Below the pieces are notes generated by a model, which ran no database searches, was not told the origin of the DNA, and saw only the letters and a list, made by a program, of their open reading frames with translations. The translations under genes were made by a program, and so were the position numbers. Shown here in pieces: positions 53,057-63,151 of a stretch of DNA of 64,000 bases. Source of the stretch: JAWKIW01 sp041394145 (GTDB lineage Bacteria > Actinomycetota > Acidimicrobiia > Acidimicrobiales > Acidimicrobilacustridaceae); the NCBI GenBank assembly GCA_041394145.1, contig JAWKIW010000019.1, forward strand, positions 45,551 through 109,550, read 5' to 3'. Every line of letters starts with the position of its first letter. Positions within the stretch are counted from its first letter, which is position 1.

Positions 53057-53704
53057 TCAGCCGGTGAGACCGGGCTCGCCGGCTCGTCGCTCGCCGCGCT
53101 TCGCGACGCCGGTGCCGTCGGCGCGCCGCGCTCCCTCCAGGCTCCGGATGAAGTCCTCGACCAGCGCCTCGGTCTCGGCGTGGCCGACGTCGACCCCGAC
53201 CGCCTCCTCCATCAGCAGGTACCGCGAGATGCTCGCCAGGATCACGACGACGGCGGCGGCGGGCCAGCGCTGGGGATCCACGCCGTAGCCCTCGAGCACG
53301 GCCGACAGCACGTCGAGCTGGGCCCGACGGAACCGGCGGGAGTACTCGGCGAGCTCCTGGCGGATGACCTTGCGGTGGTTGGCGAGCGCGATGAGCTCCA
53401 TGGTCAGCGCCGAGTTCGACGCGTCGTGGATGAGGTCCCAGAAGCTCCAGAGCGGCTGCGGGGACGCGAGCGCCCGCTGGAGCCGTTCGAAGCTGCGCTC
53501 CGCGCCGCGCTGGAACAGCGCCACGAACATCCCGTCGAGGGACTCGAAGTAGTAGAAGACCAGCGCGCTGTTGACGCCGGCCTCGGCGGCGACCCGCCGG
53601 GTGGTGGCGGCGGCGTACCCCTCGGTCACCATCAGGTGCTGGGCGGCGTCGAGCAAGGCGTTGCGGGTCGTCGGGTCACCGACGTTGCCTCTGCGCGCGG
53701 GCAT
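53057..53704 (-). CDS. TetR family regulator
   Basis: 215 residues from MPARRGNVGDPTTRNALLDAAQHLMVTEGYAAATTRRVAAEAGVNSALVFYYFESLDGMFVALF, a standard TetR HTH followed by a helical ligand domain. The ATG at 53704 is preferred to one at 53737. Divergent from the TauD-like gene; the palindrome between them recurs before the Rieske operon, so this regulator probably controls both the divergent dioxygenase and the Rieske genes downstream of it. The ligand is unknown. Confidence 0.88.
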   Translation of the reverse strand: MPARRGNVGDPTTRNALLDAAQHLMVTEGYAAATTRRVAAEAGVNSALVFYYFESLDGMFVALFQRGAERSFERLQRALASPQPLWSFWDLIHDASNSALTMELIALANHRKVIRQELAEYSRRFRRAQLDVLSAVLEGYGVDPQRWPAAAVVVILASISRYLLMEEAVGVDVGHAETEALVEDFIRSLEGARRADGTGVAKRGERRAGEPGLTG

Positions 53705-53771
53705 GGCGAAGAGTCTCGCGTCCCACGGGTGGCGCATCCGTCCCCGACCCTTGTGCCGACCTGCGCCCTGT

Positions 53772-53789
53772 GTTAATCAGTCGATTGAC
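53772..53789. promoter_or_regulatory. TetR-type operator GTTAATC-AGTC-GATTGAC
   Basis: Inverted repeat with 6 of 7 arm bases matching, in the divergent promoter of the TetR and TauD-like genes; related copy at 52978. Confidence 0.65.
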
Positions 53790-53857
53790 ATCTCCCCTCG
53801 TCCGCTGCGGCGCGCGCACCGGCGTTCGACTCGATCGCCACGCGAAGGAGCCAGCCC

Positions 53858-54705
53858 ATGAGCCACGCCACGCTGTCCATCGAGCCCGTGAGCGACACCG
53901 TCGGCGTCGAGGTGATCGGGGCGGACGCCGAGCGGTTCGCGCACGACGACCGGTTCGCCGCCGAGGTCCGCGAGCTCCTCGGCCGGCACGGCGTGCTCGT
54001 CTTCCGTGATCTGCACCTCGGCCCCGAGGCCCAGGTCGCCTTCTGCCGCCGGCTCGGCGAGATCGACCTCACCGCTGCCGACGACCCGATCCCCGGCGTC
54101 ATGCGGGTCACCCTCGACCGGTCCAAGAACGCCAGCGCGCCCTACTTGAAGGCCACCATGTTCTGGCACATCGACGGGTGCACACCCGACGGCGACGAGT
54201 GCCCGCAGATGGCGACGGTCCTGTCGGCGCTCGCCGTCGCCGAGTCGGGCGGGGAGACCGAGTTCGCCAGCACCTACGCCGCCTACGACGACCTCTCCGA
54301 CAGCGAGAAGGACGCGTTCGCCGAGCTGCGCGTCGTGCACTCGCTGGAGGCCTCGCAGCGCCTGGCCTTCCCCGATCCGAGCGACAAGCTCGTGGCGGCG
54401 TGGCGGACGCGCCAGACGGCGGAGCACCCGTTGGTCTGGACCCATCGCGACGGCCGGCGCAGCCTCGTGCTCGGCGCGTCGGCCGACCACGTCGTCGGCA
54501 TGGACCTCGACGAGGGTCGAGCCCTGCTCGCCGACCTCCTGGGACGGGCGACCCGGCCCGAGCGCGTCTACCGCCACGACTGGTCCGTCGGTGACACCGT
54601 GATCTGGGACAACCGCGGCGTCCTGCACCGCGCCGTCGAGTACTCCGCCACCTCCTGCGCGAGCTGCTGCGCACGATGGTGCTGGGCGACGAGCCCATCG
54701 AGTAG
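53858..54705 (+). CDS. TauD/TfdA-family Fe(II)/2-oxoglutarate dioxygenase, frameshift near the 3' end
   Basis: About 283 residues. Iron ligands H104-x-D106 (FWHIDGC) and the distal His in WDNRGVLHRAVEY; the 2-oxoglutarate Arg would follow in the shifted part. The frame changes near 54645, then LLRELLRTMVLGDEPIE ends at a TAG (54703-54705); the unshifted frame would give an unlikely Cys/Trp-rich tail to 54739. TfdA-like enzymes cleave aryl ethers or hydroxylate sulfonates; the substrate here is unknown. Controlled by the divergent TetR through the palindrome at 53772. Confidence 0.87.
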
Positions 54706-54883
54706 CGAGGCCGAACGGGAGACAGGGGTCGGGATCTGAGGAGCGGCCGTTCCGGGTGAGCACCACGCCGGCGGCGGATCGGCACCACGTCTTGGCCGAC
54801 GGCAGCGATGAGGACCCGGCGATCGCGATGCCGGTCCGAGACGATGACGTCTCGACCATCCGGCAGGGTCCGCCGGGCTCAGC

Positions 54884-55723
54884 TCAGCCCAGCAGATCGA
54901 CCACGGGCTTCGGGTTCCAGTGCTCGTCCCAGAGCCCGCCGTAGCCACCGGGTGGTGAGACCTTGCGATGCTGCGGCGAGTCGACGCTGAGGAACCAGAC
55001 GAACGGCACGTCGGTGGCGAGCAACGATTCGTAGAAGCGCTTCTGGTTCTCCGGCGTGGCGCCCGGCGCGACCTCCGGGGGCACCGCACCGCTCGGGAAC
55101 GAGGTCTCCTGGACGACGACGAGCCGGTCGGGGGGCATGCCGGGCCAGGTGGCGACGCACTCGTACGCCTCGACCACCCACGCGGCCGCGGTCAGCGGAT
55201 CGTTGCGGTGCAGGACCCACCACGGATGCACGTTCAGGAACGAGAAGTCGCCGATCGAGGTGCCGAGCTCGGGGTGGAGCTCCCAATCGGGCGGCTGGAA
55301 CCCGGTGGTGACCGGGCGCCCGAAGCGCTCGCGGGCCTCGTCGATCTCGCGGGTCAACCGATCGAGATCGGCGATGCCCTTCTGGATGATCTCGTTGCCC
55401 ACACAGACCGCGTCGACGAGCTCGATCACGCCGTCGAGGTTCGCCTTCTCGGCGGCCAGGAGCTCCTCGTCCTGCCACCACAGCTTGGCGACGACGTGCT
55501 CGAAGCCGCAGTCCTTGGCGATCCTCGGCGCATGCTCCAACCCGAACGCGACGGTGTTGGTGACGAGGCCGCGGAACCCGGCGTCGTGCAGACGGGTGAG
55601 CTCGGTGGCGAGCTGCTCCTCGGTGACCGGGTGCTGACCGGCCAGGAAGTCGAACGGCGGACCAGGGCCGTAGTTGATCCAATCCCGCGACGTGCGCAGC
55701 GCCCCCATCACGTCCCGGGTCAT
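54884..55723 (-). CDS. Glycoside hydrolase-like TIM-barrel protein (GH17-like)
   Basis: 279 residues. TIM-barrel pattern with DAVCVGNEIIQKG (acid/base Asn-Glu pair at the end of strand 4) and LVVVQETSFPSG (nucleophile Glu at strand 7), LNVHPWWVLHR, and WFLSVDSPQHR, as in GH17/Scw11-like exo-beta-1,3-glucanases. No signal peptide is apparent, so it may act inside. ATG at 55723 preceded by a TAGGGT box 6 nt upstream (leaderless). Confidence 0.75.
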   Translation of the reverse strand: MTRDVMGALRTSRDWINYGPGPPFDFLAGQHPVTEEQLATELTRLHDAGFRGLVTNTVAFGLEHAPRIAKDCGFEHVVAKLWWQDEELLAAEKANLDGVIELVDAVCVGNEIIQKGIADLDRLTREIDEARERFGRPVTTGFQPPDWELHPELGTSIGDFSFLNVHPWWVLHRNDPLTAAAWVVEAYECVATWPGMPPDRLVVVQETSFPSGAVPPEVAPGATPENQKRFYESLLATDVPFVWFLSVDSPQHRKVSPPGGYGGLWDEHWNPKPVVDLLG

Positions 55724-55729
55724 GAAGGC

Positions 55730-55735
55730 ACCCTA
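55730..55735 (-). promoter_or_regulatory. -10 element TAGGGT, leaderless promoter
   Basis: TAGGGT-N6-ATG(55723) on the minus strand. On the other strand TACTCT (55734-55739) may serve the divergent SnoaL-like gene. Confidence 0.5.
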
Positions 55736-55765
55736 CTCTCGCGACCTGCACGCGGGGAGGCGTCG

Positions 55766-56196
55766 ATGTCCGGCAAGGCAGCGGTGGAGGCTCTGATCGC
55801 GGCGATCAACGCGAACGACGAGGCGGCGATCCGCGCCGTCGTGCACGACGACCTGGTGTCGCACGGTGCGCTCGGCGATGTCCGAGGACCGGACGGGTTC
55901 GTCGGCATCATGTTGCACAACGTGCACGGTGGGTTCCCCGACGCGCAGGTCGATCTCGTCTCGGTCATCGAAGAGGGCGACCTCGTGTCGTTCCGGCTCG
56001 ACGGCTCGGGCACCCACCTCGGTCCGTTCCTCGGCGTCGAGCCGACGGGCCGCTCGGTCCGCATCCGTGGCATCCACCAGGCAAGGGTGCGAGACGGGCG
56101 AATCGTGGAGCACTGGCAGGGCCCCGACATCCTCGCCATGCTCCTGGACATGGGCCTGTTCCCGCCGCCGCCACCCCATCGAGCAGCGACATATGA
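55766..56196 (+). CDS. SnoaL-like polyketide cyclase family protein, frameshift at the 3' end
   Basis: About 143 residues. MSGKAAVEALIAAINANDEAAIRAVVHDDLVSHGALGDVRGPDGFVGIMLHNVHGGFPDAQVDLVSVIEEGDLVSFRLDGSGTHLG is a typical SnoaL/NTF2-like ester cyclase sequence, ending VRDGRIVEHWQGPDILAMLLDMG. No stop follows in this frame; a one-base indel in the Pro run near 56165 would bring in a TGA (56194-56196) overlapping the LtrA start (ATGA). GGGGAGGCGTCG precedes the ATG. Confidence 0.8.
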
Positions 56197-57394
56197 AGAT
56201 CTCCGTTCGCATGGCGGCCCGCGACGCCGGCGAACCGCACCGGGCCTCCACCCCGCTCGAGCTGTTCTTCGATCTCGTCTTCGTCATCGCCGTGGGCCAG
56301 GCCGCCGCCGGTCTGCACCACGGGATCGGAGACGGCCACCTGGCGGTGATCTGGCGCTTCCTCCTGGTGTTCTTCGCCATCTGGTGGGCGTGGATGAACT
56401 TCACGTGGTTCGCGTCGGCGTACGACACCGACGACGTGCCGTACCGACTCGCGGTGTTCGTCATCATGGTCGGCGTGTTGATCCTGGCCGCCGGCACGCA
56501 ACGGGTGCTTGCCGGCACCAGCTACGGCGTCCTCACGCTCGGCTACGTCGTGATGCGCGTGGCGATGGTCGCGCTGTGGTTGCGCGTCGCCGTGTCGTTC
56601 CCCGGGACGAGCGACCGCCTTGCGGTACGCGGTCGGCATCGGCGTGCTGCAGCTGCTGTGGATCGCGGCTGGCGCTGCCCCAGGCGGCGTCCCTGCCGTC
56701 GTTCCTGCTGCTCGCCACCGCGGAGCTCGCCGTGCCGATCTGGGCCGAGCGCGCCGGTGCCACCAGCTGGCACCCCGACCACATCGCGGAGCGCTACGGC
56801 CTGTTCACGATCATCGTCCTCGGTGAGTCCCTGCTCGCCGCGACCATCGGCGTGCAGGCGGCATGGGACGCCGACGTGACGCTCGGGGCCCTGGCTCCCA
56901 CCGTCGTAGGTGGCTTGCTCACCGTCTTCGCCATGTGGTGGTCGTACTTCGCCGTGCGCGCCGGAGAGGTGACCACCGCCGCACGTGAGAGCTACCTCGC
57001 GAGTGGCCGCGGGGTGTTGGCATGGGGCTACGGCCACTACGTCGTCTTCGCCAGCGCCGCCGCGGTCGGCGCCGGGCTCGACGTCGCCGTCGGCCACCTC
57101 GCGTCCGACCACGGGGCGGCCGAGCCCGGCGCGCTGACATCGACCGGCGTGGGGCTCGCCGTCACGATCCCCGTCGCGGTCTACGTGCTCGCCGTGTGGC
57201 TGCTGCACGCGCCGCGGAGCCCTGGCCATCCGGTACGGCAGTGGGCCGTCCCGATCACCGTCGCGCTGATCCTCGGAGCGAGCTTCACCCCGCAACCCGT
57301 GCTGCTCACGGGCGTGCTCATGGTCGTCCTCGTCGCGATCGGCCTCGTCGGCCAGGAGCACCCGACCCTGGCGTCGAGCCGCGCCCAGAGCTAG
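56193..57394 (+). CDS. ltrA: Low temperature requirement protein A (LtrA) family membrane protein, two frameshifts
   Basis: About 400 residues with around ten membrane helices. Begins MKISVRMAARDAGEPHRASTPLELFFDLVFVIAVGQAAAGLHH, the LtrA signature (ELFFDLVFV). Frame changes near 56620 (then LRYAVGIGVLQLLWIAAG) and near 56680 (then SLPSFLLLATAELAVPIWAERAG..HIAERYGLFTIIVLGESLLA, second signature) give the complete family pattern to 57394. Function of LtrA is not established; named from a Listeria cold-growth mutant. Confidence 0.85.
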
Positions 57395-57624
57395 CCGCCT
57401 CGACGTCGGGCGCGGGATCGAGCGGGCACGCCGACGGAGGCTCGCCAGAGCTCGGACCACCGGCATCGGGGACGCCGGTTCCGCTCCCGCACCACCATGG
57501 ACGTTGTCTCGCAGCTCGTCGACCGGGATGGGATCGGACTCGACGTCGGACTCGACGCCGAACTCGACGCGCACCCGACGCGCACCTCGTCGTGCGCCGC
57601 CGGGCGTCGTCGCGAGTCGTCGGC
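57395..57624. other. Intergenic region, 230 bp
   Basis: Lies between the convergent LtrA and glycine-rich genes. On the minus strand a short frame from 57574 (MRVEFGVESDVESDPIPVDEL) has high G/C third positions but no ribosome site and no natural end; I cannot support a gene. Confidence 0.3.
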
Positions 57625-60600
57625 TCAGGGGACGCCGTTGGTGCCGGGTGTCGCCACCGATCCCGTTCCGGCCGCGATCGCAGCTCCGCCGACGCCGCCG
57701 ATGCCGCCGGGGAGGCCGTCGCCCCCGTCGCCACCGAGGGCAACGGCGCTGGTGCCACTGGCGATGGCGGCGCCGCCGGCGCCGCCCCAGCCGCTGATGC
57801 CGCCGCCGTCACCGCCGCCACCACCGGTGGCAACCACGAGGTCGCCGGTCGCCGTGGCCGCACCGCCGGCACCACCAGCACCGTCGGTGGTCGCCCCGTT
57901 GCCGCCGGCGCCACCGGTGGCCTGCGCAGCGGTGCCGTCCGCCGTCGCCGAACCGCCGGCACCACCGGCACCGCCCTGACCCCCGCTGCCGCCCGAGCCT
58001 CCCGCACCGCCGGTGACGATGACGCCGTTCCCGGTGCCGGTGCCGGCGCCGCCCGCACCACCGCTGCCGCCGATGCCGAGGAGTCCGGCGGCGCCACCGT
58101 TGCCACCGTTGCCGCCGTTGCCGATGAGCGGGCTGTACCCGTTGCCGCCCGCGCCGCCGTTGCCGGCCGGAGCGGCCACCGCGGTGCCCGCGGCGCCGGC
58201 CGCGCCGCCGATCTGGCCCGCCGCACCACCGCTGCCGGGCGATCCTGGCGTGCCGCCGTTGCCGCCGTTGCCACCGTTCGGGAAGGCCGCGGTTCCGGCC
58301 GAGCCGTTGCCGCCGTCACCCGGCCGGCCGGCGTCGCCACCGTTGCCACCGTTGCCACCGGCGCCCAACGCTCCGGCCGAGCCGATGGTCGCCGATCCAC
58401 CGGCACCGCCGTCGCCACCGGCGGCGCCGTTGCCCCCGCTGCCGCCGTTGCCACCGTTGCCACCGGCTCCGTTGTCGACCCCGGCCACGCCGTTCGCGCC
58501 CGAGCGGCCGTTGCCGCCGGCGCCACCCGCGCCACCGGCACCGCCGGCGCCTCCCGCACCACCGTTGCCGAACTGCAGACCACCCTTGCCACCGGCACCG
58601 CCGGCGCCGCCCGGCGTCGGACCGGTGAACGGGCTGTACCCGTTGCCGCCCGTGCCACCGTCGCCGACCGGGCCCACCGCGTCGGCGCCGTTGGCTCCGT
58701 TGGTCGCGCCGAAGCCCCCGGCGCCGGGGGTGCCGGCGTCGCCGCCGTTGCCGCCGTTGCCACCGTTCCGCCCCCCGGCGTCGGACCGGTGACGGGCTGT
58801 ACCCGTTGCCGCCCGCCCCGTCGCCGACCGGGCCCACCGCGTCGGCGCCGTTGACTCCGTTGGTGCGCCGAAGCCCCCGGCGCCGGGGGTGCCGGCGTCG
58901 CCGCCGTTGCCGCCGTTGCCGCCGCTGGGCGATGCGGGGGTGCCGCGGCGCACCGGCGCCGCCCTTGCCCGGCAGGCCGGCGTCGCCGCCGGTGCCACCG
59001 TTGCCCTGGACACCGGTGACGCCGTTCGATCCTCCGACACCACCAGCACCGCCGTCGCCACCGGTACCGCCGGAGCCGCCCGCGGCGCCGGAGCCGCCGT
59101 TGCCCCCGTTGCCGCCGGCCCCCACGCCGTTGCCCCACACGTCCACACCAACGACGCCGGCGCCACCGTCGGCCCCGGTACCGCCACGGCCACCGGCTCC
59201 GCCGAGACCGCCGGCCCCACCGGCGCCGCCGTTGCCGGCGATGACCCCGCCCGCACCACCGTCGCCGCCCTGACCACCGGCACCACCGGCGATGCCGTCC
59301 GCGCCGCTGTCACCAGGGATCGTGCCGTCGAGGCCTGCGCTGCCTGCGGCGCCGGCACCACCCGCGCCGCCGACTCCACCGTTGCCGACCGGACCACCGG
59401 CACCACCGGTGCCGCCCTTCGCCGCCTGCAGCGAACCGGACCGTCGGCGCCCGTGCCGCCGACACCTCCGTTGCCGACCGGACCGGTCACGCCGGCACCG
59501 TCAGCGCCGTTGGTCGCGCCGCTGCCACCGGCGCCCGGCGCACCCGGCGCGCCACCGGCACCACCCGCCGCCCCGTTCGGGGTCCCCGGATCGCCGGACG
59601 CCCCGGCACCACCGTCACCCGGGACCCCGGCGTCGCCACCGTTGCCGCCGTTGCCGGCGGACCCACCGGCGCCGGCGCGCCCCCGCTGGGCGAGGCGCCA
59701 CCGGCACCACCGAGCCCACCGTTGCCACCGACCCCGCCGTTGCCACCGTCGCCACCCGCACCGCCGGCCGCACCGGCGACCAGGCCAGCATGCGCCGTCG
59801 GCGCCAGTGCCGCCCCGACCACCCGCGCTGCCCGCACCGCCCTGGCCACCGGCGCCACCGTCGCCGAACAGCAGGCCACCCGAACCGCCGGCACCACCGG
59901 CGCCACCCGCACCGCCGGCGCCGCCGTCGCTGCCGCTCGCACCGGGGATGACGCCATCGGTGCCCACCGCGCCGGGAAGGCCGGCGCCACCGGCACCACC
60001 CGCACCGCCGTTGCCGAGCGGGCCGCCGGCCCCACCGGCACCACCGTTGCCGCCCGCAGCGCCGGCGATGGCGGCGTCGAAGCCGGCACCACCGGCACCA
60101 CCGTTGCCCGCCGGACCGGTCACGCCGGCACCGTCGGTCCCGTTCGATCCGCTCTGACCGCCAGGCCCACCAGCAGCTCCGCCGGCGCCACCGGTGCCGG
60201 CCGCGCCCGGGAACCGCCGTCGCCCCCGTGCCGCCATCGGCGAGCAGGGCGTCGCCGCCGCCGCCGGCACCACCATCGCCCGGCAGACCGGCGGCCCCAC
60301 CGTTGCCGCCGGCACCGCCGTCACCGTCGCCACCCACGACGCCGGCGAACGCCGCGCCACCCGAACCACCGGCACCACCTGGGGCCCCGATCCCGCCTCG
60401 CCGCCACCGTTGCCGCCCGAGCCGCCGTCGCCACCCCCGACGCCCGCCGCGCCGTCGTGGCCGGCGCCACCGGCGCCACCCGCACCGCCGGACCCGCCGG
60501 AGCCCCCGTTCCGCCGTCGCCCGACTGCGTGCCGCCGGACCCCCCGGCACCGCCGTGGCCTCCGCTCGTCCCGTCGCCGCCGTCGCCGCCGTCGGCCCCC

Positions 60601-62548
60601 GGGATCGGCCCGTCGGTCCCGTTCGCGCCGGCGACCCCGGCCGCGCCGCTCGCACCGTCGCCGCCGTTGCCGTAGCGGCCGGCGGCACCGCCCGAACCGC
60701 CGCCGAACCCGTCGCCGCCGTGGCCGACCAGCGCGCCGCCACGACCGCCGTCGCACGACGCCGGGTCGGGGCGGGTGGCGGCGTCGAAGCGAACCCGGTG
60801 CCGAACAGGCCGATGGCGTCGGGATGGGCCGCAGTGCCGTCGCCGACCAGCGGCACGCCGCTGCACTGCGGGACCTCGAGGGCCACGCGGGCGGCAACCG
60901 CGCCGGGGTCGTAGCCGACCGATGCCACGAAGGCCTCGTTGGCGAGGAGCCACTGGTCCAGCGCCGAGCTGCAGGTCAACGCCGGGGTGTACCAGGCCGA
61001 CGCGTCGGCGATGACGTCGACGTCGCCGGCCGAGCTGTACACCTGGGTGGCCCCGCCCGTGCCGGTCGCGGCGATGATCCCGTTGGCGATGGTCTGGCCG
61101 GCGATCCAGTTCAGGCTCGACACCAGCGGCACCGGCGTCGACGAGCCCGCCGGCCACGTCGACAGGAACGACGCCGCCGTGGTGTTGGTGACCGTCGCGT
61201 TGGTGACGACCGCCGAGGCGTCGGCGGGGATGCCGGCCACCCCTGCCACCGTGACGTCACGGGTGGTCATCGGGCCCCACGGCGTCGAGTACGGACCGAC
61301 CTGGGACTCGGCGCGCGAGTCCTGGATGCGCTGCGGATCGATCGTCACCAGGCGGCTGCCGGGACCGGCGTCGAAGTAGCCGACGACGTCCACGATCACG
61401 TCGACGTCACCGGACGGGTTGAACACGCGGATCTGGCCCGCGGCGCCGACCTTGGCCGTCACCGAGTTGGGGATGGTGGTCCCCGCCTTCCAGTTGACGG
61501 ACGACACCAGCGGCACCGGCGTGGGGCTGCCCGTCGGCCACACCGACAGGAACGACTCGGCGGTGGTGCGGTTCACCGTCACGTTGAGGGCGACGGCCTC
61601 CGCGTCGGCGGGGATGCCGGCGACCCCGGCCACGGTCACGTCGCGCACCGTGCCCGGACCCCACGGCGTGCTGTAGGGGCCGACCTGGGACTCCGAGCGC
61701 GAATCGAGCACGCGCGCCGGCGGGACGGTGAGGAAGCCGACGCCGCTGTCGCCACCGAACCAGCCCACGATGTCGACGACGACGTCGACCGAGCCGCTCG
61801 GGTTGAAGATCTCGATGGCGCCGCCGGTGCCGACCTTGGCGGTCACGCCGTTCGCGATGGTGGTGCCGGCGCTCCAGTTGATGGACGACACCAGCGGGTC
61901 GGGCTGGGGGGAACCCGACGGCCACAGCGACAGGAACGACGCCGCCGTCGTGTTGGTGGCGGTGAGGTTGACCACGACCGCGTCGGCGTCGGCGGGCACC
62001 CCGCCGGCGCCGGTCACCGTCACCGTGCGGGTGGTGCCGGCGCCCCACGGCGTGGCGTACGGGCCCAGCCCGCCGGGCCGGGAGTCGAGCACCCGCACGG
62101 GCGTGATCGGGTGGAACAGCGCGCCCGCCACGACCGCCGCCGAGGCGGCGGACGCCGGGCCGTCGCCGACGGCGTTGTGGGCGCTGACGGTGAAGGTGAG
62201 CGGCTCGCCGTTGGGGAGCCCGGAGACCGTGCAGCGCAGCGGCCCCGTGGTCAGGTGCAGGTCTTCGGCCGCGTCCTGCACAGACACCACGGTGTACCCG
62301 TCGATCACGGCGCCACCGTCGTCGGCCGGCGGCGTCCGCATCACCGTCGCCGAGCCGTTGCCGGCCACCGCGACGACCCCGGTCGGCGCTCCCGGCACCG
62401 CGGCGACGGCCGGCGCGCCCGAGGCACCCGCCGGCGACGCGCCGGCGACCATGGCGATCGCCAGCGGCGCGGCGAGCAGCACACTGCCGGCCACCAGCCG
62501 GGCCGCCCCCGAACGGACGCGGCGAACCGCGGTGTCCACGCTCTTCAT
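57625..62548 (-). CDS. Secreted Fn3 / beta-repeat / PGRS-like glycine-rich giant protein, multiple frameshifts
   Basis: About 1,640 codons. N terminus: MKSVDTAVRRVRSG and a signal peptide (LVAGSVLLAAPLAIAMVAGASPAGA); one Fn3-like domain (residues about 50-140, PGAPTGVVAVAGNGSATV); three ~130-residue beta repeats (ARVLDSR, YSTPWGPGT..RDVTVAGVAGIPADA, NVTVN.TTAESFLSVWP.GS, VDVVVDIVGWF); a ~75-residue cap with two Cys; then ~1,000 residues of GGxGGxGG/NGG repeats like mycobacterial PGRS domains, ending GGAAIAAGTGSVATPGTNGVP. No LPXTG, membrane anchor or PE domain. The Gly-rich part crosses frames at least six times. Probably a surface or secreted structural protein. Confidence 0.83.
58618..58945. 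repeat. Two tandem ~164-168-bp repeats inside the glycine-rich gene
   Basis: Copies begin at 58618 and 58782 (both CGGACCGGTGA..CGGGCTGTACCCG). Copy 2 lacks single bases relative to copy 1 in at least three places (near 58793, 58824 and 58864). They encode GGNGYSP..TGPTPGG and GDAGTPGAGGFGATNGANG units. Confidence 0.75.
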
Positions 62549-62762
62549 CGCTCTACCCCTTGGTCCGCACGCTGCCGAGCCGGGCGATCATGTCAGGGCG
62601 ACCTCCGGCCGACAAGCACTCGGCCGGCCGATGCCGCAGCTCCCGCCTCGGCCGGTGGGGCGAGCGACCCGACACCACGGCCCTCTAGCCCAGCTGCTAC
62701 GTCGGCCTCGATCGACGTCGGAGGCTGGGCCGACCAGCGGAGCGATCTTCGCCTCGTCGACA

Positions 62763-62963
62763 TCATCGTCTGGATGGCTTCTCGCGCATCCGGGCTAGCT
62801 CAACGCTCGCCGACGGAGCTCTGTTGGATGAGGCGCAGGCATCGCGGACTCCTTCCGAGGAGACTCCGCGTCCGCTCACAGTAGGTGTCCGCCAACCCGG
62901 GGTACTTCCAGCCAGCACCGCATCGCGCTTCTCGGCCGGCGTGAACGGGGATCGTCGTCCCAT
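62763..62963 (-). pseudogene. Remnant of an IS transposase N terminus
   Basis: From an ATG at 62963: MGRRSPFTPAEKRDAVLAG, matching the first helices of IS3/IS481-type OrfA or helix-turn-helix transposases (MGRRSxFTPEEKREAVLAVL). The similarity ends after ~19 residues and the rest reads as unrelated sequence to a stop at 62763. A different frame shows WKYPGLADTYCERTRS, possibly another piece of the same element. No inverted repeats were found. Confidence 0.4.
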
Positions 62964-63139
62964 GGCTGCGTGTCCTCCTTGGTCATGCAGCCTGACCGTC
63001 ACCTACCCAAGTGTCCAGGGCCCCACGGGGGTCGCACCGGGTCAGATCGTCGGCATCGGGGAGACGACCTGAGCCGGAGTCGCCACCCAGAACATAAGAC
63101 TTCCTATAAGTGTTCATTGCTTCGTGGCGAGAAGGCTTC

Positions 63140-63145
63140 TACCCT
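63140..63145 (+). promoter_or_regulatory. -10 element TACCCT, leaderless promoter of the AbiEi-like gene
   Basis: TACCCT-N6-ATG(63152); the upstream A/T-rich segment contains ACTT-CCTAT-AAGT, a short palindrome that could bind the antitoxin. Confidence 0.5.
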
Positions 63146-63151
63146 GGCGTC

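Larger units (their letters stand above)
62549..63151. other. Intergenic region, 603 bp, with transposase remnant
   Basis: Holds the promoter of the glycine-rich gene (not identifiable), the transposase-like fragment at 62763-62963, and an A/T-rich stretch (63088-63120, the only one nearby) before the AbiEi-like gene. Nothing else seen. Confidence 0.5.

Noticed and set aside
58889..60157. Long Pro/Arg-rich plus-strand open frames over the glycine-rich gene
   Set aside because: They are complements of Gly codons (CCG, CCA, GCC) and carry no start signals or domains.
57625..60900. CRISPR or satellite array in the repetitive region
   Set aside because: Repeats are short, coding (GGN/GGA triplets) and in codon phase; there are no regular spacers.
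57625..62548. Member of the mycobacterial PE_PGRS family
   Set aside because: No PE domain; an ordinary signal peptide, Fn3 and beta repeats precede the Gly-rich part.
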